The notes beneath the pieces were generated by a model, which did no database searches, had not been told where the DNA came from, and saw nothing but the letters and a program-made list of their open reading frames with translations. Positions 29,671 to 37,968 of a DNA stretch of 64,000 nt are shown piece after piece; the stretch's first letter is position 1; every line of letters starts with the position of its first letter. The position numbers and the translations under genes were made by a program. The stretch is from Paracoccus onubensis (lineage in GTDB: Bacteria > Pseudomonadota > Alphaproteobacteria > Rhodobacterales > Rhodobacteraceae). The stretch spans positions 62,001 to 126,000 of the forward strand of contig NZ_QZCG01000005.1 of assembly GCF_003591515.1 (NCBI RefSeq), given 5' to 3'.

Positions 29671-30348
29671 ATGGTTGCGAATGATAGTGACGGGAACGGC
29701 AAAGCCGAGGGCCCCGCGTTGGAATGGCGCGAAGGCGGCGTGCCGGTCGCCACCGCTTTCGACGATCCATATTTCAGCATCGCCGACGGATTGGCGGAAA
29801 CCCGGCATGTCTTTCTGGCGGGGAGTGATCTTCCCGCCCGGCTGCGCCCCGGTTTTCATGTGGCAGAGCTTGGCTTCGGCACCGGGCTGAACTGTCTCGC
29901 ATTGGCAGCAATGACCCAGGTTCCGGTCGTCATGACCAGTTTCGAGGCTTTCCCCCTCAGCCTGTCCCAGCTTGAACAGGCCCACGCCGCTTTTCCCGAA
30001 CTGGCCGGGCTCGCGGCTGAACTTCGCGCGGGATGGGGCGCCGATACGATCTTTGTGGGGCAGGTGGAATTGCGGCTGATGCTTGGCGATGTCCGCGATA
30101 CCCTGCCCCTTTGGCAGGGGCGCGCGGATGCATGGTTTCTGGACGGTTTCTCGCCGGCCAGAAATCCCGAGATGTGGTCCGAAGCCGTGCTGACGGAGGT
30201 CGGAGGGCACACGGCAAAAGGCGGCAGTTTCGCCACCTATACCGCCGCCGGACATGTGCGGCGCGCGCTTGAGGCCGCCGGCTTCACCGTAGAGCGCCGC
30301 CCCGGTTTCGGTCGCAAACGGCATATGAGCCGTGGCGTCATGACCTGA
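29671..30348 (+). CDS. mnmD: tRNA (mnm5s2U34)-methyltransferase MnmD
   Basis: A 225-residue SAM-dependent methyltransferase equal to the N-terminal domain of MnmC (DUF752). Motif I is ELGFGTGLNCLA; the substrate-site signature is AWFLDGFSPARNPEMW, followed by GGSFATYTAAGHVRRAL and the C-terminal RRPGFGRKRHM. It methylates the aminomethyl group at U34 of tRNAs reading Lys, Glu and Gln codons. The ATG at 29671 has cggaggga 7 bases upstream, better than the in-frame TTG at 29644. Confidence 0.92.
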   Translation: MVANDSDGNGKAEGPALEWREGGVPVATAFDDPYFSIADGLAETRHVFLAGSDLPARLRPGFHVAELGFGTGLNCLALAAMTQVPVVMTSFEAFPLSLSQLEQAHAAFPELAGLAAELRAGWGADTIFVGQVELRLMLGDVRDTLPLWQGRADAWFLDGFSPARNPEMWSEAVLTEVGGHTAKGGSFATYTAAGHVRRALEAAGFTVERRPGFGRKRHMSRGVMT

Positions 30349-30657
30349 GTTTCAGGCGGAAAGGCCAATCGCCGCAGGATCGGTGACGGCCACGCGCCAA
30401 AGCGTTTCGGGTTTTGATTGAGACACCGATAGTCCAGCTATATCCCCACGCGGAACCAAGGGCCGCAGGCCCGCCGCGCAGCGCCCGGCCGCCGCACCGG
30501 ACGGGCGCTTTGGTGCCGTTATCCTGCGGGTTCAGCTTCGTGCGGGACTGCACAATAAAGCGTGGACCACCGCCGTCATGCGCCCATCCGCGGCCGGGCA
30601 CTGTGCGGCTCTGACGGGCTGCAAGGAGTATCTGGTTCATGTCAAACCCGACACGCT
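30349..30657. other. Gene-free region with a GC hairpin between mnmD and the rhomboid gene
   Basis: No credible gene. A hairpin with arms agcgcccg (30480-30487) and cgggcgct (30502-30509) is followed by ttt and lies after the GC-rich string gggccgcaggcccgcc (30460-30475), itself a small dyad. It could end transcripts of the convergent mnmD and rhomboid genes, or be an interspersed repeat. Nothing else is visible. Confidence 0.45.
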
Positions 30658-31386
30658 TTAACGCCGCACCTTCGGAATCCGGCTCGGCCCATAGACCGCA
30701 TCGTCATGGGGCGGCTTGCCGTGGTTGCGGTTCCAGAAATCCGGTCCTCCACGCCGCAGGAAAACCGGGATCGTCAGGATCAGGCCGGCGATGAATCCTC
30801 CGGCATGGGCCCAATAGGCAACGCCCCCCTCGGCCCCCACCATGCTGAAGCCGCCAAAAATCTGAATGGCGAACCACAGGATCAGCATGGTCCATGCGGG
30901 CAACGTGAAGACCTTGAAGAACACCACGATGATCAACAGGATATCGATCCGCGCGCGCGGAAACAGCAGCAGGTAACCGCCCATCACACCCGCAATCGCC
31001 CCCGAGGCGCCGACCATCGGCACCGATGCCAGAGGGTCGGCGGCGATCTGCGCGAAAGCCGCCCCCAGCCCGCAGGCAAGATAGAAACACAGGAAGCCAA
31101 GCCTGCCCATCTGGTCTTCCAGATTGTCGCCGAAAATCCACAGGAACAGCATATTCCCTGCAATATGCATGATCCCGGCATGCAGGAACATATGAGTCAG
31201 CAATCCCCAGATCAGCTCGCCATGCGAAATGGCCACCGGATAAAGCGCAAGCCAGACCCACAGGGTCTGCCCCCCTTCGAAACCGGGCAGCGTCAGAAGA
31301 TACATCGCTACATTCGCGGAGATCAGCCCATAGGTGACCACCGGCTTTCTGGTTGACGGATTATGGTCGCGGATCGGAAACAGCAT
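30658..31386 (-). CDS. Rhomboid family intramembrane serine protease
   Basis: A 242-residue membrane protein with six hydrophobic helices. Catalytic serine S128 sits in GASGAIAG and histidine H194 in AYWAHAGGFIAG, the rhomboid dyad; HMFLHAGIMHIAGNM carries the conserved HxxxHxxxN of helix 2. Substrates are unknown. The last 25 residues are polar. Terminates next to the gene-free region convergent with mnmD. Confidence 0.93.
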   Translation of the reverse strand: MLFPIRDHNPSTRKPVVTYGLISANVAMYLLTLPGFEGGQTLWVWLALYPVAISHGELIWGLLTHMFLHAGIMHIAGNMLFLWIFGDNLEDQMGRLGFLCFYLACGLGAAFAQIAADPLASVPMVGASGAIAGVMGGYLLLFPRARIDILLIIVVFFKVFTLPAWTMLILWFAIQIFGGFSMVGAEGGVAYWAHAGGFIAGLILTIPVFLRRGGPDFWNRNHGKPPHDDAVYGPSRIPKVRR

Positions 31387-31390
31387 CCGG

Positions 31391-32023
31391 CTATCCGCTC
31401 CTTTCCGACCTGGTCAGCATCAACCGCTCATCGCCTTGCGCCAGAGTGGCGACCCATGCGGCTTCGGCCCCGAAATCATGCGGCACCTGTTCGGCGGTCC
31501 GGCGGCCCGACAGACTTTGGCTGGCGAAGAAGTCGAAGCCGTACAGGGTGAGACGCGCAAGTTCCGAGCGCATCAGCAGGTCGATCAGCATCGCTCCGGT
31601 GCTGGGCGGCGCGGCCAGCCGGGTTTTCAGGGCCCGGTAATCCGGCAGGGGATGCAGGTAGAAACCGTCGCTGCTGGCGCTTTGCCAATCCAGCCGTTTC
31701 CGCTTATGCGACATCCACAGGATACGCCCCGGTGCGATCCGGGCGCGGTCCCGTTCGGACAGGCGGACGGCCAGCGCAAGCCAGTCGGTTCGGCTGCCAT
31801 GACTGCGCGGCGAGGGCATGGGCGCGCGATTGATGCGCACCACCAGATCGGCGCTGTCGATCTGCGCGCCCTGCTCCCCTTCGCTCAGGGTCCGCGCATT
31901 GCCGACCAATGCCACCGATTTGCCTGCCAGCGCCCCAAGCAAATCCCCTTGCGACACGGAAAGAGACAGCAGCGCCGCCTCGTCCCGTAACAGCCGGGCG
32001 ATATGGAAGCGCAGCGGGGTCAT
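31391..32023 (-). CDS. GT29 (sialyltransferase)-like glycosyltransferase
   Basis: A 210-residue protein with the three sialyltransferase motifs in order: a motif L-like segment GKSVALVGNARTLSEG followed by IDSADLVVRINRAP (34-68), a motif S-like segment PSTGAMLIDLLM with LYGFDFF (140-166), and HDFGAE (182-187), an exact HX4E motif VS. There is no signal anchor, so it should be cytoplasmic. It overlaps the upstream GT4 gene by 4 bp, suggesting joint action on LPS core or a surface glycan. Whether the donor is CMP-sialic acid, CMP-Kdo or another CMP-sugar is unknown; no sialic acid biosynthesis genes are in the window. Confidence 0.75.
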   Translation of the reverse strand: MTPLRFHIARLLRDEAALLSLSVSQGDLLGALAGKSVALVGNARTLSEGEQGAQIDSADLVVRINRAPMPSPRSHGSRTDWLALAVRLSERDRARIAPGRILWMSHKRKRLDWQSASSDGFYLHPLPDYRALKTRLAAPPSTGAMLIDLLMRSELARLTLYGFDFFASQSLSGRRTAEQVPHDFGAEAAWVATLAQGDERLMLTRSERSG

Positions 32024-33057
32024 GGCCGCGCCAGCAATTCGCTATAGACCTGAACAAGCGCCCGCGCCTCGGTTTCGATCCCGTGATGCTGGACCGCATG
32101 GGCGCGCGCGGCTTGTCCTGCATTGGCCAATGCGGCAGGATCGTCCAGCCAATGCGCGACGGCCCGCTGCATCTCGGTACCGTCTTGCGGGGGGATCAGC
32201 GTTCCCGCCTGCGGCACGATCAGTTCTTCGAAGGCGCCAACACGCGTTGCCACGACCGGCACGCCGCAGGCCATCGCCTCCAGCGGAGTCAGCCCGAACC
32301 CTTCCCAGCGCTGCGGCGCGACATAAAGGTCAAGCGCGCCGTACCAATCCGCCATCTGGTCAACCGTCACCTCGGGCAGAAACCGGATGCGCCCGGTCAG
32401 GCCCGCCGCTTCCACCTGCCGTTTCAGATCGGCCAGATAGGTCTGATGCTTCTCGGTCGCGCGGCCCATGACAAGCGCTGTCGCATTCGGACGCGACGGC
32501 AAAAGCGCGATCATCGCCTGCACGAAATCGCCGGTGCCCTTCTGGGCGCGGATGCGGCCATAGCAACCGACCAGCAGATCCGCTTCGGGAAGCCCCAGCC
32601 GGGAGCGCAGCGCGGCCCGATCCGCAGGCGGCGCGAAACCATCCGTGTCGATGCCATGATGGATCACCTGCGCCGGATGCTCCAGATAGGCCGCCCCCTT
32701 GGCCGAGGTGGCGATCAGGGCATCCATCTGCGCGATCAGCCATTTGGTATAGCCGCTATGCCTGCGCTGCGAGGCCGAGGTGAACAGCAGCCGGTATCTG
32801 CGCCGCAAAATCCGGACCAGCAACAGCCCCAGCAGCATCTCGGTATTGCGTCTTGCATGCCAGACCCGCCAGCGGTCGCGCGGCATGAAAGCGGCCTTCA
32901 GCAACGGAATATGCGGCAGGCTCGCAGGCAGGCCGGGGCCGGTCGCGACGATGGGGATCATCCGCGCCTGCACCGGGATCAGACGAACCACCGTGGCCGT
33001 CACCCCGGACAGGCGCCGCTTGAGATTGGGGGCGACAACCAGCGGGTTCCGGGTCAT
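32020..33057 (-). CDS. GT4 glycosyltransferase, LPS-core mannosyltransferase (LpcC)-like
   Basis: 345 residues with the GT-B fold. The N-terminus PNLKRRLSGVTATVVRLIPVQ resembles the LpcC/WadC mannosyltransferases of alphaproteobacterial LPS core. The retaining GT4 signature EGFGLTPLEAMACGVPVVAT supplies the EX7E motif, with GRIRAQKGTGDFVQA as the donor-phosphate loop. It probably adds a hexose to lipid-linked core oligosaccharide at the inner face of the inner membrane. Start is 1 base after the MFS stop and the end overlaps the GT29-like gene. Confidence 0.85.
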   Translation of the reverse strand: MTRNPLVVAPNLKRRLSGVTATVVRLIPVQARMIPIVATGPGLPASLPHIPLLKAAFMPRDRWRVWHARRNTEMLLGLLLVRILRRRYRLLFTSASQRRHSGYTKWLIAQMDALIATSAKGAAYLEHPAQVIHHGIDTDGFAPPADRAALRSRLGLPEADLLVGCYGRIRAQKGTGDFVQAMIALLPSRPNATALVMGRATEKHQTYLADLKRQVEAAGLTGRIRFLPEVTVDQMADWYGALDLYVAPQRWEGFGLTPLEAMACGVPVVATRVGAFEELIVPQAGTLIPPQDGTEMQRAVAHWLDDPAALANAGQAARAHAVQHHGIETEARALVQVYSELLARP

Positions 33058-33058
33058 C

Positions 33059-34711
33059 TCATGGCACCTCGAGCTTGCCGATCAGCGGAGCGTCATCCTC
33101 AAGACTGACCGAATGCCGCTCGATCATGCGATGCACGACCGGCTCGCCCTCCCCGCGATGCAGGGCGCGAAGCGCCGGCATCTTCTCGGCATCCGTTTTG
33201 GTTCGGCGCAGGTTATGACGGATATATTCGTCCCATGTGGCAAGATGATAGCTTTCCGTCCAGAACTCGGGATGTTCCAGATCGCGAAGCAGGGCCCAGT
33301 TCCGCGCCCCGTCGCGCCGGCGTATATTGCGGCGCTCCTGCATCAGGCGCAGGAATTCCGGCACATCCGTCTGCGCGATCTTGTAATCGATCATGATCAT
33401 GATCGGCCCCGAGCGCCCCCGCAGATCCAGCCGCAGCGCCGGTTCCTGAAAGCGGTTGACGGGATCGAAATTCGCCTTGCCGAATTCGGGCGCACGGAAC
33501 CACAGGCCGATCAGGGCGCCCGTCGACATCATGATGCCCGCCGCAGTCAGGGAGATGCCCAATCCTTCGGTGCCGGCAATTGCGCCCCAGATCCAGGATC
33601 CTGCGGCCATGCCGCCGAAAGTCGCCGTCTGATATAGCGCCAGCGCCCGCGCCACGACCCAGCGAGGCGTCGAAAGCTGGACGGTCACGTTGAACAGCGA
33701 CAATGCCAGCACCCAGGACGCCCCGGCAGGCAGCATCGCCAATGCATGCAACCAGACGGATCCGGTCTGGCCCAGGATGGCCAGCGCCAGCGCAAAACCA
33801 AGGAAGGCACAGCGGGTCACGATCTCATTATTGTAGCGAGCCCTGATCCGCGGATTCATTATTGCCCCGACAATCGCGCCGACCCCGAAGCACCCCAGCA
33901 ATCCGCCGAACAGCAGCGAACCGCCTTCGGGATGGCTTTTGGCGACCAGCGGCAACAGCGCCAGCACGGCGACACCGGAAAAGCCGAACAGCGCCGCCCT
34001 CAGAATGACCCGCAGCAGGTTGGGCGACAGCGCGACATAGCGCAGCCCCGCCCCCACCGCCGAAAAGAACGGCTCGCGGCTCATGGTGCGGGGGGCTGTG
34101 TTCGGTTTCCACCGCGCCAACGTGCCCAGCAGCGGAATATAGCTGACGGCATTGACGGTGAAAGCCGCCGCCGCACCAAGTGACGCGACGATAAGCCCGC
34201 CCGCCGCCGGCCCGATGCTGCGCATCAGGTTGAAGCCGACCGAATTCAGAGTCACTGCGGCCGGCAAATCCTCGCGCGGGACCAGATCACCCATACTGGC
34301 CTGCCAGGGCGGATTATACAGTGCCTGCCCCGACCCGATCAGAAAGGTAAAACCAAGAAGCACCCAGGGGGTCAGTGCATCCTGCCACGCCACGATTGCC
34401 AGAACGAGCGAGGATAACAGCATCAGGCCCTGCGCGACCAGAAGCAGCAGCTTGCGGTCGAACATATCCGCCAGGGCGCCCGAGATCAGTGCCAGCAGCA
34501 TGATGGGCAAGGTGTTCGAGGCCTGCACCAATGCGATCAGCGTCGCGCTTTCGGTCAGTTGCGTCATCAGCCATGCCGCACCCACCGCCTGCACCAGCCC
34601 GCCGAAATTCGACGCGAGCGTCGCCGCCCAAAGAACACGGAAATCACGATGCCGGAATGGCGAAAATGCCGAAGGCTGGGAATTGGCTTTATCTGTCACG
34701 TCAAATTTCAT
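33059..34711 (-). CDS. MFS exporter (MFS_3/EntS-like) with extra C-terminal domain
   Basis: 550 residues. The first 420 form a 12-helix MFS_3 transporter (FRHRDFRVLWAATLASNFGG, then LYNPPWQASMGDLVPREDLP, then LNSVGFNLMRSIGPAAGG). The remaining 125 residues are soluble: MIMIDYKIAQTDVPEFLRLM and YHLATWDEYIRHNLRRT resemble a ferredoxin-like dimeric alpha/beta barrel of the antibiotic-monooxygenase type. Relatives of EntS export siderophores or drugs; the cargo here is unknown. First gene of a minus-strand run with the two glycosyltransferases. Confidence 0.85.
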   Translation of the reverse strand: MKFDVTDKANSQPSAFSPFRHRDFRVLWAATLASNFGGLVQAVGAAWLMTQLTESATLIALVQASNTLPIMLLALISGALADMFDRKLLLLVAQGLMLLSSLVLAIVAWQDALTPWVLLGFTFLIGSGQALYNPPWQASMGDLVPREDLPAAVTLNSVGFNLMRSIGPAAGGLIVASLGAAAAFTVNAVSYIPLLGTLARWKPNTAPRTMSREPFFSAVGAGLRYVALSPNLLRVILRAALFGFSGVAVLALLPLVAKSHPEGGSLLFGGLLGCFGVGAIVGAIMNPRIRARYNNEIVTRCAFLGFALALAILGQTGSVWLHALAMLPAGASWVLALSLFNVTVQLSTPRWVVARALALYQTATFGGMAAGSWIWGAIAGTEGLGISLTAAGIMMSTGALIGLWFRAPEFGKANFDPVNRFQEPALRLDLRGRSGPIMIMIDYKIAQTDVPEFLRLMQERRNIRRRDGARNWALLRDLEHPEFWTESYHLATWDEYIRHNLRRTKTDAEKMPALRALHRGEGEPVVHRMIERHSVSLEDDAPLIGKLEVP

Positions 34712-35064
34712 TACCGATTTCGCATCAGCTTAGCATGCGCAGCCGGAAGGGCAATCGGGGCATCGGAACAGGCGCCGCATGGCCCGGGCAGTTGTGGAAA
34801 TAACGGGAGTGTGAGCTATTTACGTCTTAAAATTGTTTAAAACTTCAATAAAACAACTATAAGGAGATCAAACTAGGTTAGATTAGCCACAATCCTTAAC
34901 CAAATATTAGCATAGCCCTGTCGCGGGGTTGACTGCCCAAGCGCGTGACAGGCTGATGGAGGCATCTCGAGTCTTGCAAGGTTCTGCTGCCATGCCGGAT
35001 TCGCAACCCTCTATGTTTCGGATGCCCTCCACGGGCATCTGCTGCCGAATAAGGATAATTAAAG
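34712..35064. promoter_or_regulatory. AT-rich divergent promoter region with a CtrA-like site
   Basis: No gene in these 353 bp. At 34896-34910, ttaaccaaatattag matches the CtrA site TTAA-N7-TTAA except in the last base and carries the extended TTAACC half-site. A TTAA-N6-TTAA pair lies at 34827-34840. A hairpin gatgccc/gggcatc (35021-35027 and 35033-35039) lies 25 bases before the L,D-transpeptidase start and would be in its leader. The core of the CtrA-like site is nearly the same as that at 25537-25551. Confidence 0.5.
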
Positions 35065-35853
35065 ATGCGCTTCGCTTACCTGTTTGCTGTTGCGGCTCTG
35101 GGCCTTGCGGCCTGTACGCCCGCTCAACGCGCGACAATCAATCTCGATGCCGGGCATGTTCCGGCCGAATATCAAGCCCGGACCGATACCGGACCGAACG
35201 GCGAGCCGATCGACATCCCCGCTGTTCGCGCCGCCTATCTGAATGATCGCAACAAGCGTCAGCGTGTTCCCTTCAACGGCCCTGAAAGCGAGGGCAGCAT
35301 CGTCGTCGATCCCTATGCGCGCGTGCTTTACCACGTTCTCGGGAATGGCGAGGCGATGCGCTATGGCGTAGCCGTCGGCCGGGCCGGCAAGGGCTTTGCC
35401 GGCAATGCCGAAGTCGCATTGAAGAAAAGATGGCCAAGCTGGACCCCGACCCAGAACATGATCAACACCGAGCCCGATCTTTACGCCCAGTTCGCCGGCG
35501 GCCTGCCAGGCGGCGTGGACAACCCGCTGGGTTCCCGCGCGCTTTACCTGTATCGCGGCGGGCGAGACACCTATTACCGGATTCACGGTACCATGGATCC
35601 GTCCTCGATCGGCAAGGCGACCTCTGCCGGATGTATCCGCCTATTCAACCAGGACATCATGGATCTGTTCGATCAGGTCAAGCCGGGCGCCCGTGTCACG
35701 GTTCGCAGCCAGGCAGACAGCCTCCGCTACGAAGGACCGCTGATCGAGACTCCCGAGGGTTATGTCATTCCTGAACGGGAACAGGCATTGGCAACGGGGG
35801 AAGTGCCGGCCGGTCTTCCATCGCCGGTTGAAAGTGCAGTGCCGGCTCGCTGA
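35065..35853 (+). CDS. L,D-transpeptidase lipoprotein (YkuD family)
   Basis: 262 residues. A lipoprotein signal peptide ends in LGLAAC (C17). The YkuD catalytic domain has YRIHGTMDPSSIGKATSAGCIRL: H174 and catalytic cysteine C190. Such enzymes form 3-3 peptidoglycan crosslinks or attach proteins to the wall in the periplasm. The RBS is aagga upstream of the ATG. A hairpin follows the gene. Confidence 0.92.
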   Translation: MRFAYLFAVAALGLAACTPAQRATINLDAGHVPAEYQARTDTGPNGEPIDIPAVRAAYLNDRNKRQRVPFNGPESEGSIVVDPYARVLYHVLGNGEAMRYGVAVGRAGKGFAGNAEVALKKRWPSWTPTQNMINTEPDLYAQFAGGLPGGVDNPLGSRALYLYRGGRDTYYRIHGTMDPSSIGKATSAGCIRLFNQDIMDLFDQVKPGARVTVRSQADSLRYEGPLIETPEGYVIPEREQALATGEVPAGLPSPVESAVPAR

Positions 35854-35880
35854 CAGCGGTAGATATTATATGTGTTTTTA

Positions 35881-35904
35881 GGCCCCGGTTTACCGATCGG
35901 GGCC
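35881..35904. terminator. Hairpin after the L,D-transpeptidase gene
   Basis: Arms ggccccg (35881-35887) and cggggcc (35898-35904), a perfect 7-bp stem with a 10-nt loop, 28 bp after the stop codon. No T-tract follows, so its strength as a terminator is uncertain. Confidence 0.5.
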
Positions 35905-35979
35905 AATTCAATTGCAAATTGACGCAGACTACCGCAATCTGCGCGCCACAATTCAATCTGATATCCTCAGGGGACCATA

Positions 35980-36849
35980 ATGCCGAATTTTCAGAAACTC
36001 GAACAGGACATTCTACCTGCGAAAGAGAAGACGCTGGCCGCAGCCAGCCGGAAACCGGCCATCACCGATCTGACCAACGAGAAATTGCTGAAACTCATTG
36101 TCGATCTGGACAAGGCGCTGAAATCCGCAGGTGATCCCGGACAGGGTGACAATGTGACAAGGGCCGACATCCTGGGCGCCGCGCTTCGCCGCACGCATAA
36201 CGAACGCCGCCGCCGTGGCATAAAGGCCGACAGCGAGGCTACAGCCACAACCAGCCCCGCCAGCAAGGCCAGCTCCACCACCAAGACCGCGGCAACCCGT
36301 ACTGCGCCCGCCTCGAAATCCGCAGGCCCGGCGCGCAAGCCTGCAACACGCAAGCCCGCAGCACGCAAACCGGCAAAGGCCCGTTCGTCGGATCAGCGGA
36401 CCGCATCGCGCCGCGTCGCCAAGCGTCCTGCGAAACCGGCAGCGGCGGCAAAGCCCGCGTCCGCAGCAAAACCCGCCTCTCCAGCCACGGCCGCATCAAC
36501 GGCGAAACCCGCCCCCGCGACCAAGCCCAAACCGACTGCCTCGGTCGCGCCCGCCGCACCGGCAACCGTCGTCAAGTCGGCTCCGCCCGCCGCAGCCCGA
36601 CCTGAAACGGATCCCGACAAAGAAGCCCGCAGAGCCGCAAGAAAAGCCGCCAAGCAGGCAGCGAAACAGCTTGAGAAAGAAGCCAGAAAAGCGGCAAAAA
36701 AAGCCCAGAGAGAGGCAGAGAAGGCCGCAAGACAGGCTGAGAAAGCCGCCCTCAAGGCCGAGAAAGCCGCAGAACGGGCCGCAAAGAAGGAAGCGAACAA
36801 GGCCGCACGCAAGAAAGCCAAGGCCAAGGAAAAGAAGAAGGACGACTGA
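35980..36849 (+). CDS. Histone H1-like Lys/Ala-rich protein with a short N-terminal domain
   Basis: 289 residues. Residues 1-85 are a folded-looking, mixed-charge domain (LTNEKLLKLIVDLDKALKS, then ADILGAALRRTHNERRRR). Residues 86-200 are a Pro/Ala/Lys/Thr-rich linker with KPA-type repeats resembling histone H1 tails or AlgP. Residues 205-289 are Lys/Ala/Glu repeats (KAAKQ, EKAA) predicted to form a long helix or coiled coil, ending KEKKKDD. Likely binds nucleic acid (inference from composition). The RBS gggga precedes the ATG. No enzyme motif is recognised. Confidence 0.7.
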   Translation: MPNFQKLEQDILPAKEKTLAAASRKPAITDLTNEKLLKLIVDLDKALKSAGDPGQGDNVTRADILGAALRRTHNERRRRGIKADSEATATTSPASKASSTTKTAATRTAPASKSAGPARKPATRKPAARKPAKARSSDQRTASRRVAKRPAKPAAAAKPASAAKPASPATAASTAKPAPATKPKPTASVAPAAPATVVKSAPPAAARPETDPDKEARRAARKAAKQAAKQLEKEARKAAKKAQREAEKAARQAEKAALKAEKAAERAAKKEANKAARKKAKAKEKKKDD

Positions 36850-36879
36850 TACCGATCCCGCCAAGCTCATTTTCCGTAC

Positions 36880-37806
36880 ATGCGCCATTTCATCGGGCTT
36901 TTAGCAATTTTCCTTATCCTGTCCAGCGCTGCCTCGGCGCGCCCGGCAGTGGATGCGATAATCGGTCTTCCTCCACCACCGCATGCCAGCGAAGATCAAC
37001 GCTGCTCGGATGACGGGCGCGACTGTGTCCGGCTGAAACGTTACGCCAGCGATGTCTGCCTGCTGATCGAGAGAAACGCGGCCGAGCATAAGCTTGATCC
37101 GAATTTTCTGGCGCGGCTTCTGTGGAAGGAAAGCCGGTTCGAACCCGGCGCGGTCAGCCCGGCAGGTGCGCTGGGTATCGCCCAGTTCATGCCGGGCACC
37201 GCCGATCTTTACGATCTCGACGATCCGTTCAACCCCGCCAAGGCCATTGGCAAGGCGGCGTGGTATCTTGCCTATCTGCGCGACTATTTCGGCAATATCG
37301 GCCTTGCCGCCATCGCCTATAACGGCGGCGAAAACCGGGCAGCGCGCTTCGTCGGCGGACAAATTTCGACGCTTCCCTATGAAACGCTGGATTATGTCGA
37401 GGCGATCACCGGCTACAGCGCCCTTCGCTGGCGCGACAACCCTCCGGCCGATGGCGATCTGAAACTGGAACTGACCCCGGGCATGCCCTTCATCGCGGCC
37501 TGCGAAAAAATGGCGGGCGATCGCAAACTGCGCGAATTCATCACGCAGCCCCCGGTTTCTCCATGGGGCGTGATCATCGCCAGCCATCCAAGCCGGTCGG
37601 GCGCAATGCAGCAGGTCACCCGCCTGAATCGCAGCCTTCATCCAATTCTCGGCGGCAAGCGCGTCGGCTATGTCCGCAAGAAACTCAGGGGCTTGCCGCG
37701 CACCGTCTACACCGCTCAGGTCGGTTATGACAGCAGGCGCGAGGCGGCGACCTTCTGCCTGAAATTCAAGCAGCTCGGTGGCCGTTGTATCGTGCTCAAG
37801 AATTAG
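36880..37806 (+). CDS. Lytic transglycosylase with C-terminal SPOR-like domain
   Basis: 308 residues. A signal peptide (1-20, ending SSAASA) leads to an SLT (GH23) domain with catalytic E84 in LLWKESRFEP, then GALGIAQFMPGTA and IAYNGGENRA. The C-terminal about 80 residues (WGVIIASHPSRSGAMQQV to the end) look like a SPOR domain, which binds septal denuded glycan. It would act in the periplasm, probably at division sites. The context with L,D-transpeptidase fits a wall-remodelling group. No obvious RBS precedes the ATG. Confidence 0.85.
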   Translation: MRHFIGLLAIFLILSSAASARPAVDAIIGLPPPPHASEDQRCSDDGRDCVRLKRYASDVCLLIERNAAEHKLDPNFLARLLWKESRFEPGAVSPAGALGIAQFMPGTADLYDLDDPFNPAKAIGKAAWYLAYLRDYFGNIGLAAIAYNGGENRAARFVGGQISTLPYETLDYVEAITGYSALRWRDNPPADGDLKLELTPGMPFIAACEKMAGDRKLREFITQPPVSPWGVIIASHPSRSGAMQQVTRLNRSLHPILGGKRVGYVRKKLRGLPRTVYTAQVGYDSRREAATFCLKFKQLGGRCIVLKN

Positions 37807-37876
37807 TGGTGGAGGTTGTCGCCAGAGCGTGTCGTGTTACGTCGGAAATGCCGGTTGCTTGCGTCCCGCGATGGCC

Positions 37877-37923
37877 GGGGGCGCTGCCCCCTGGACCCCC
37901 GAGGTATTTGGACAAAGAAGAAG
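37877..37923 (+). repeat. Interspersed two-part intergenic element, copy D
   Basis: gggggcgctgccccc (37877-37891), 4 bases, cccccgaggtattt (37896-37909), 4 bases, aaagaagaag (37914-37923). It lies 70 bp after the transglycosylase stop and before the stop of the convergent hydrolase gene, where it could help end transcription. Confidence 0.75.
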
Positions 37924-37968
37924 CAGAGGAGGAGGAAAGGAAGCGAAGCCGGGCTGGCGCGCCGGGCT

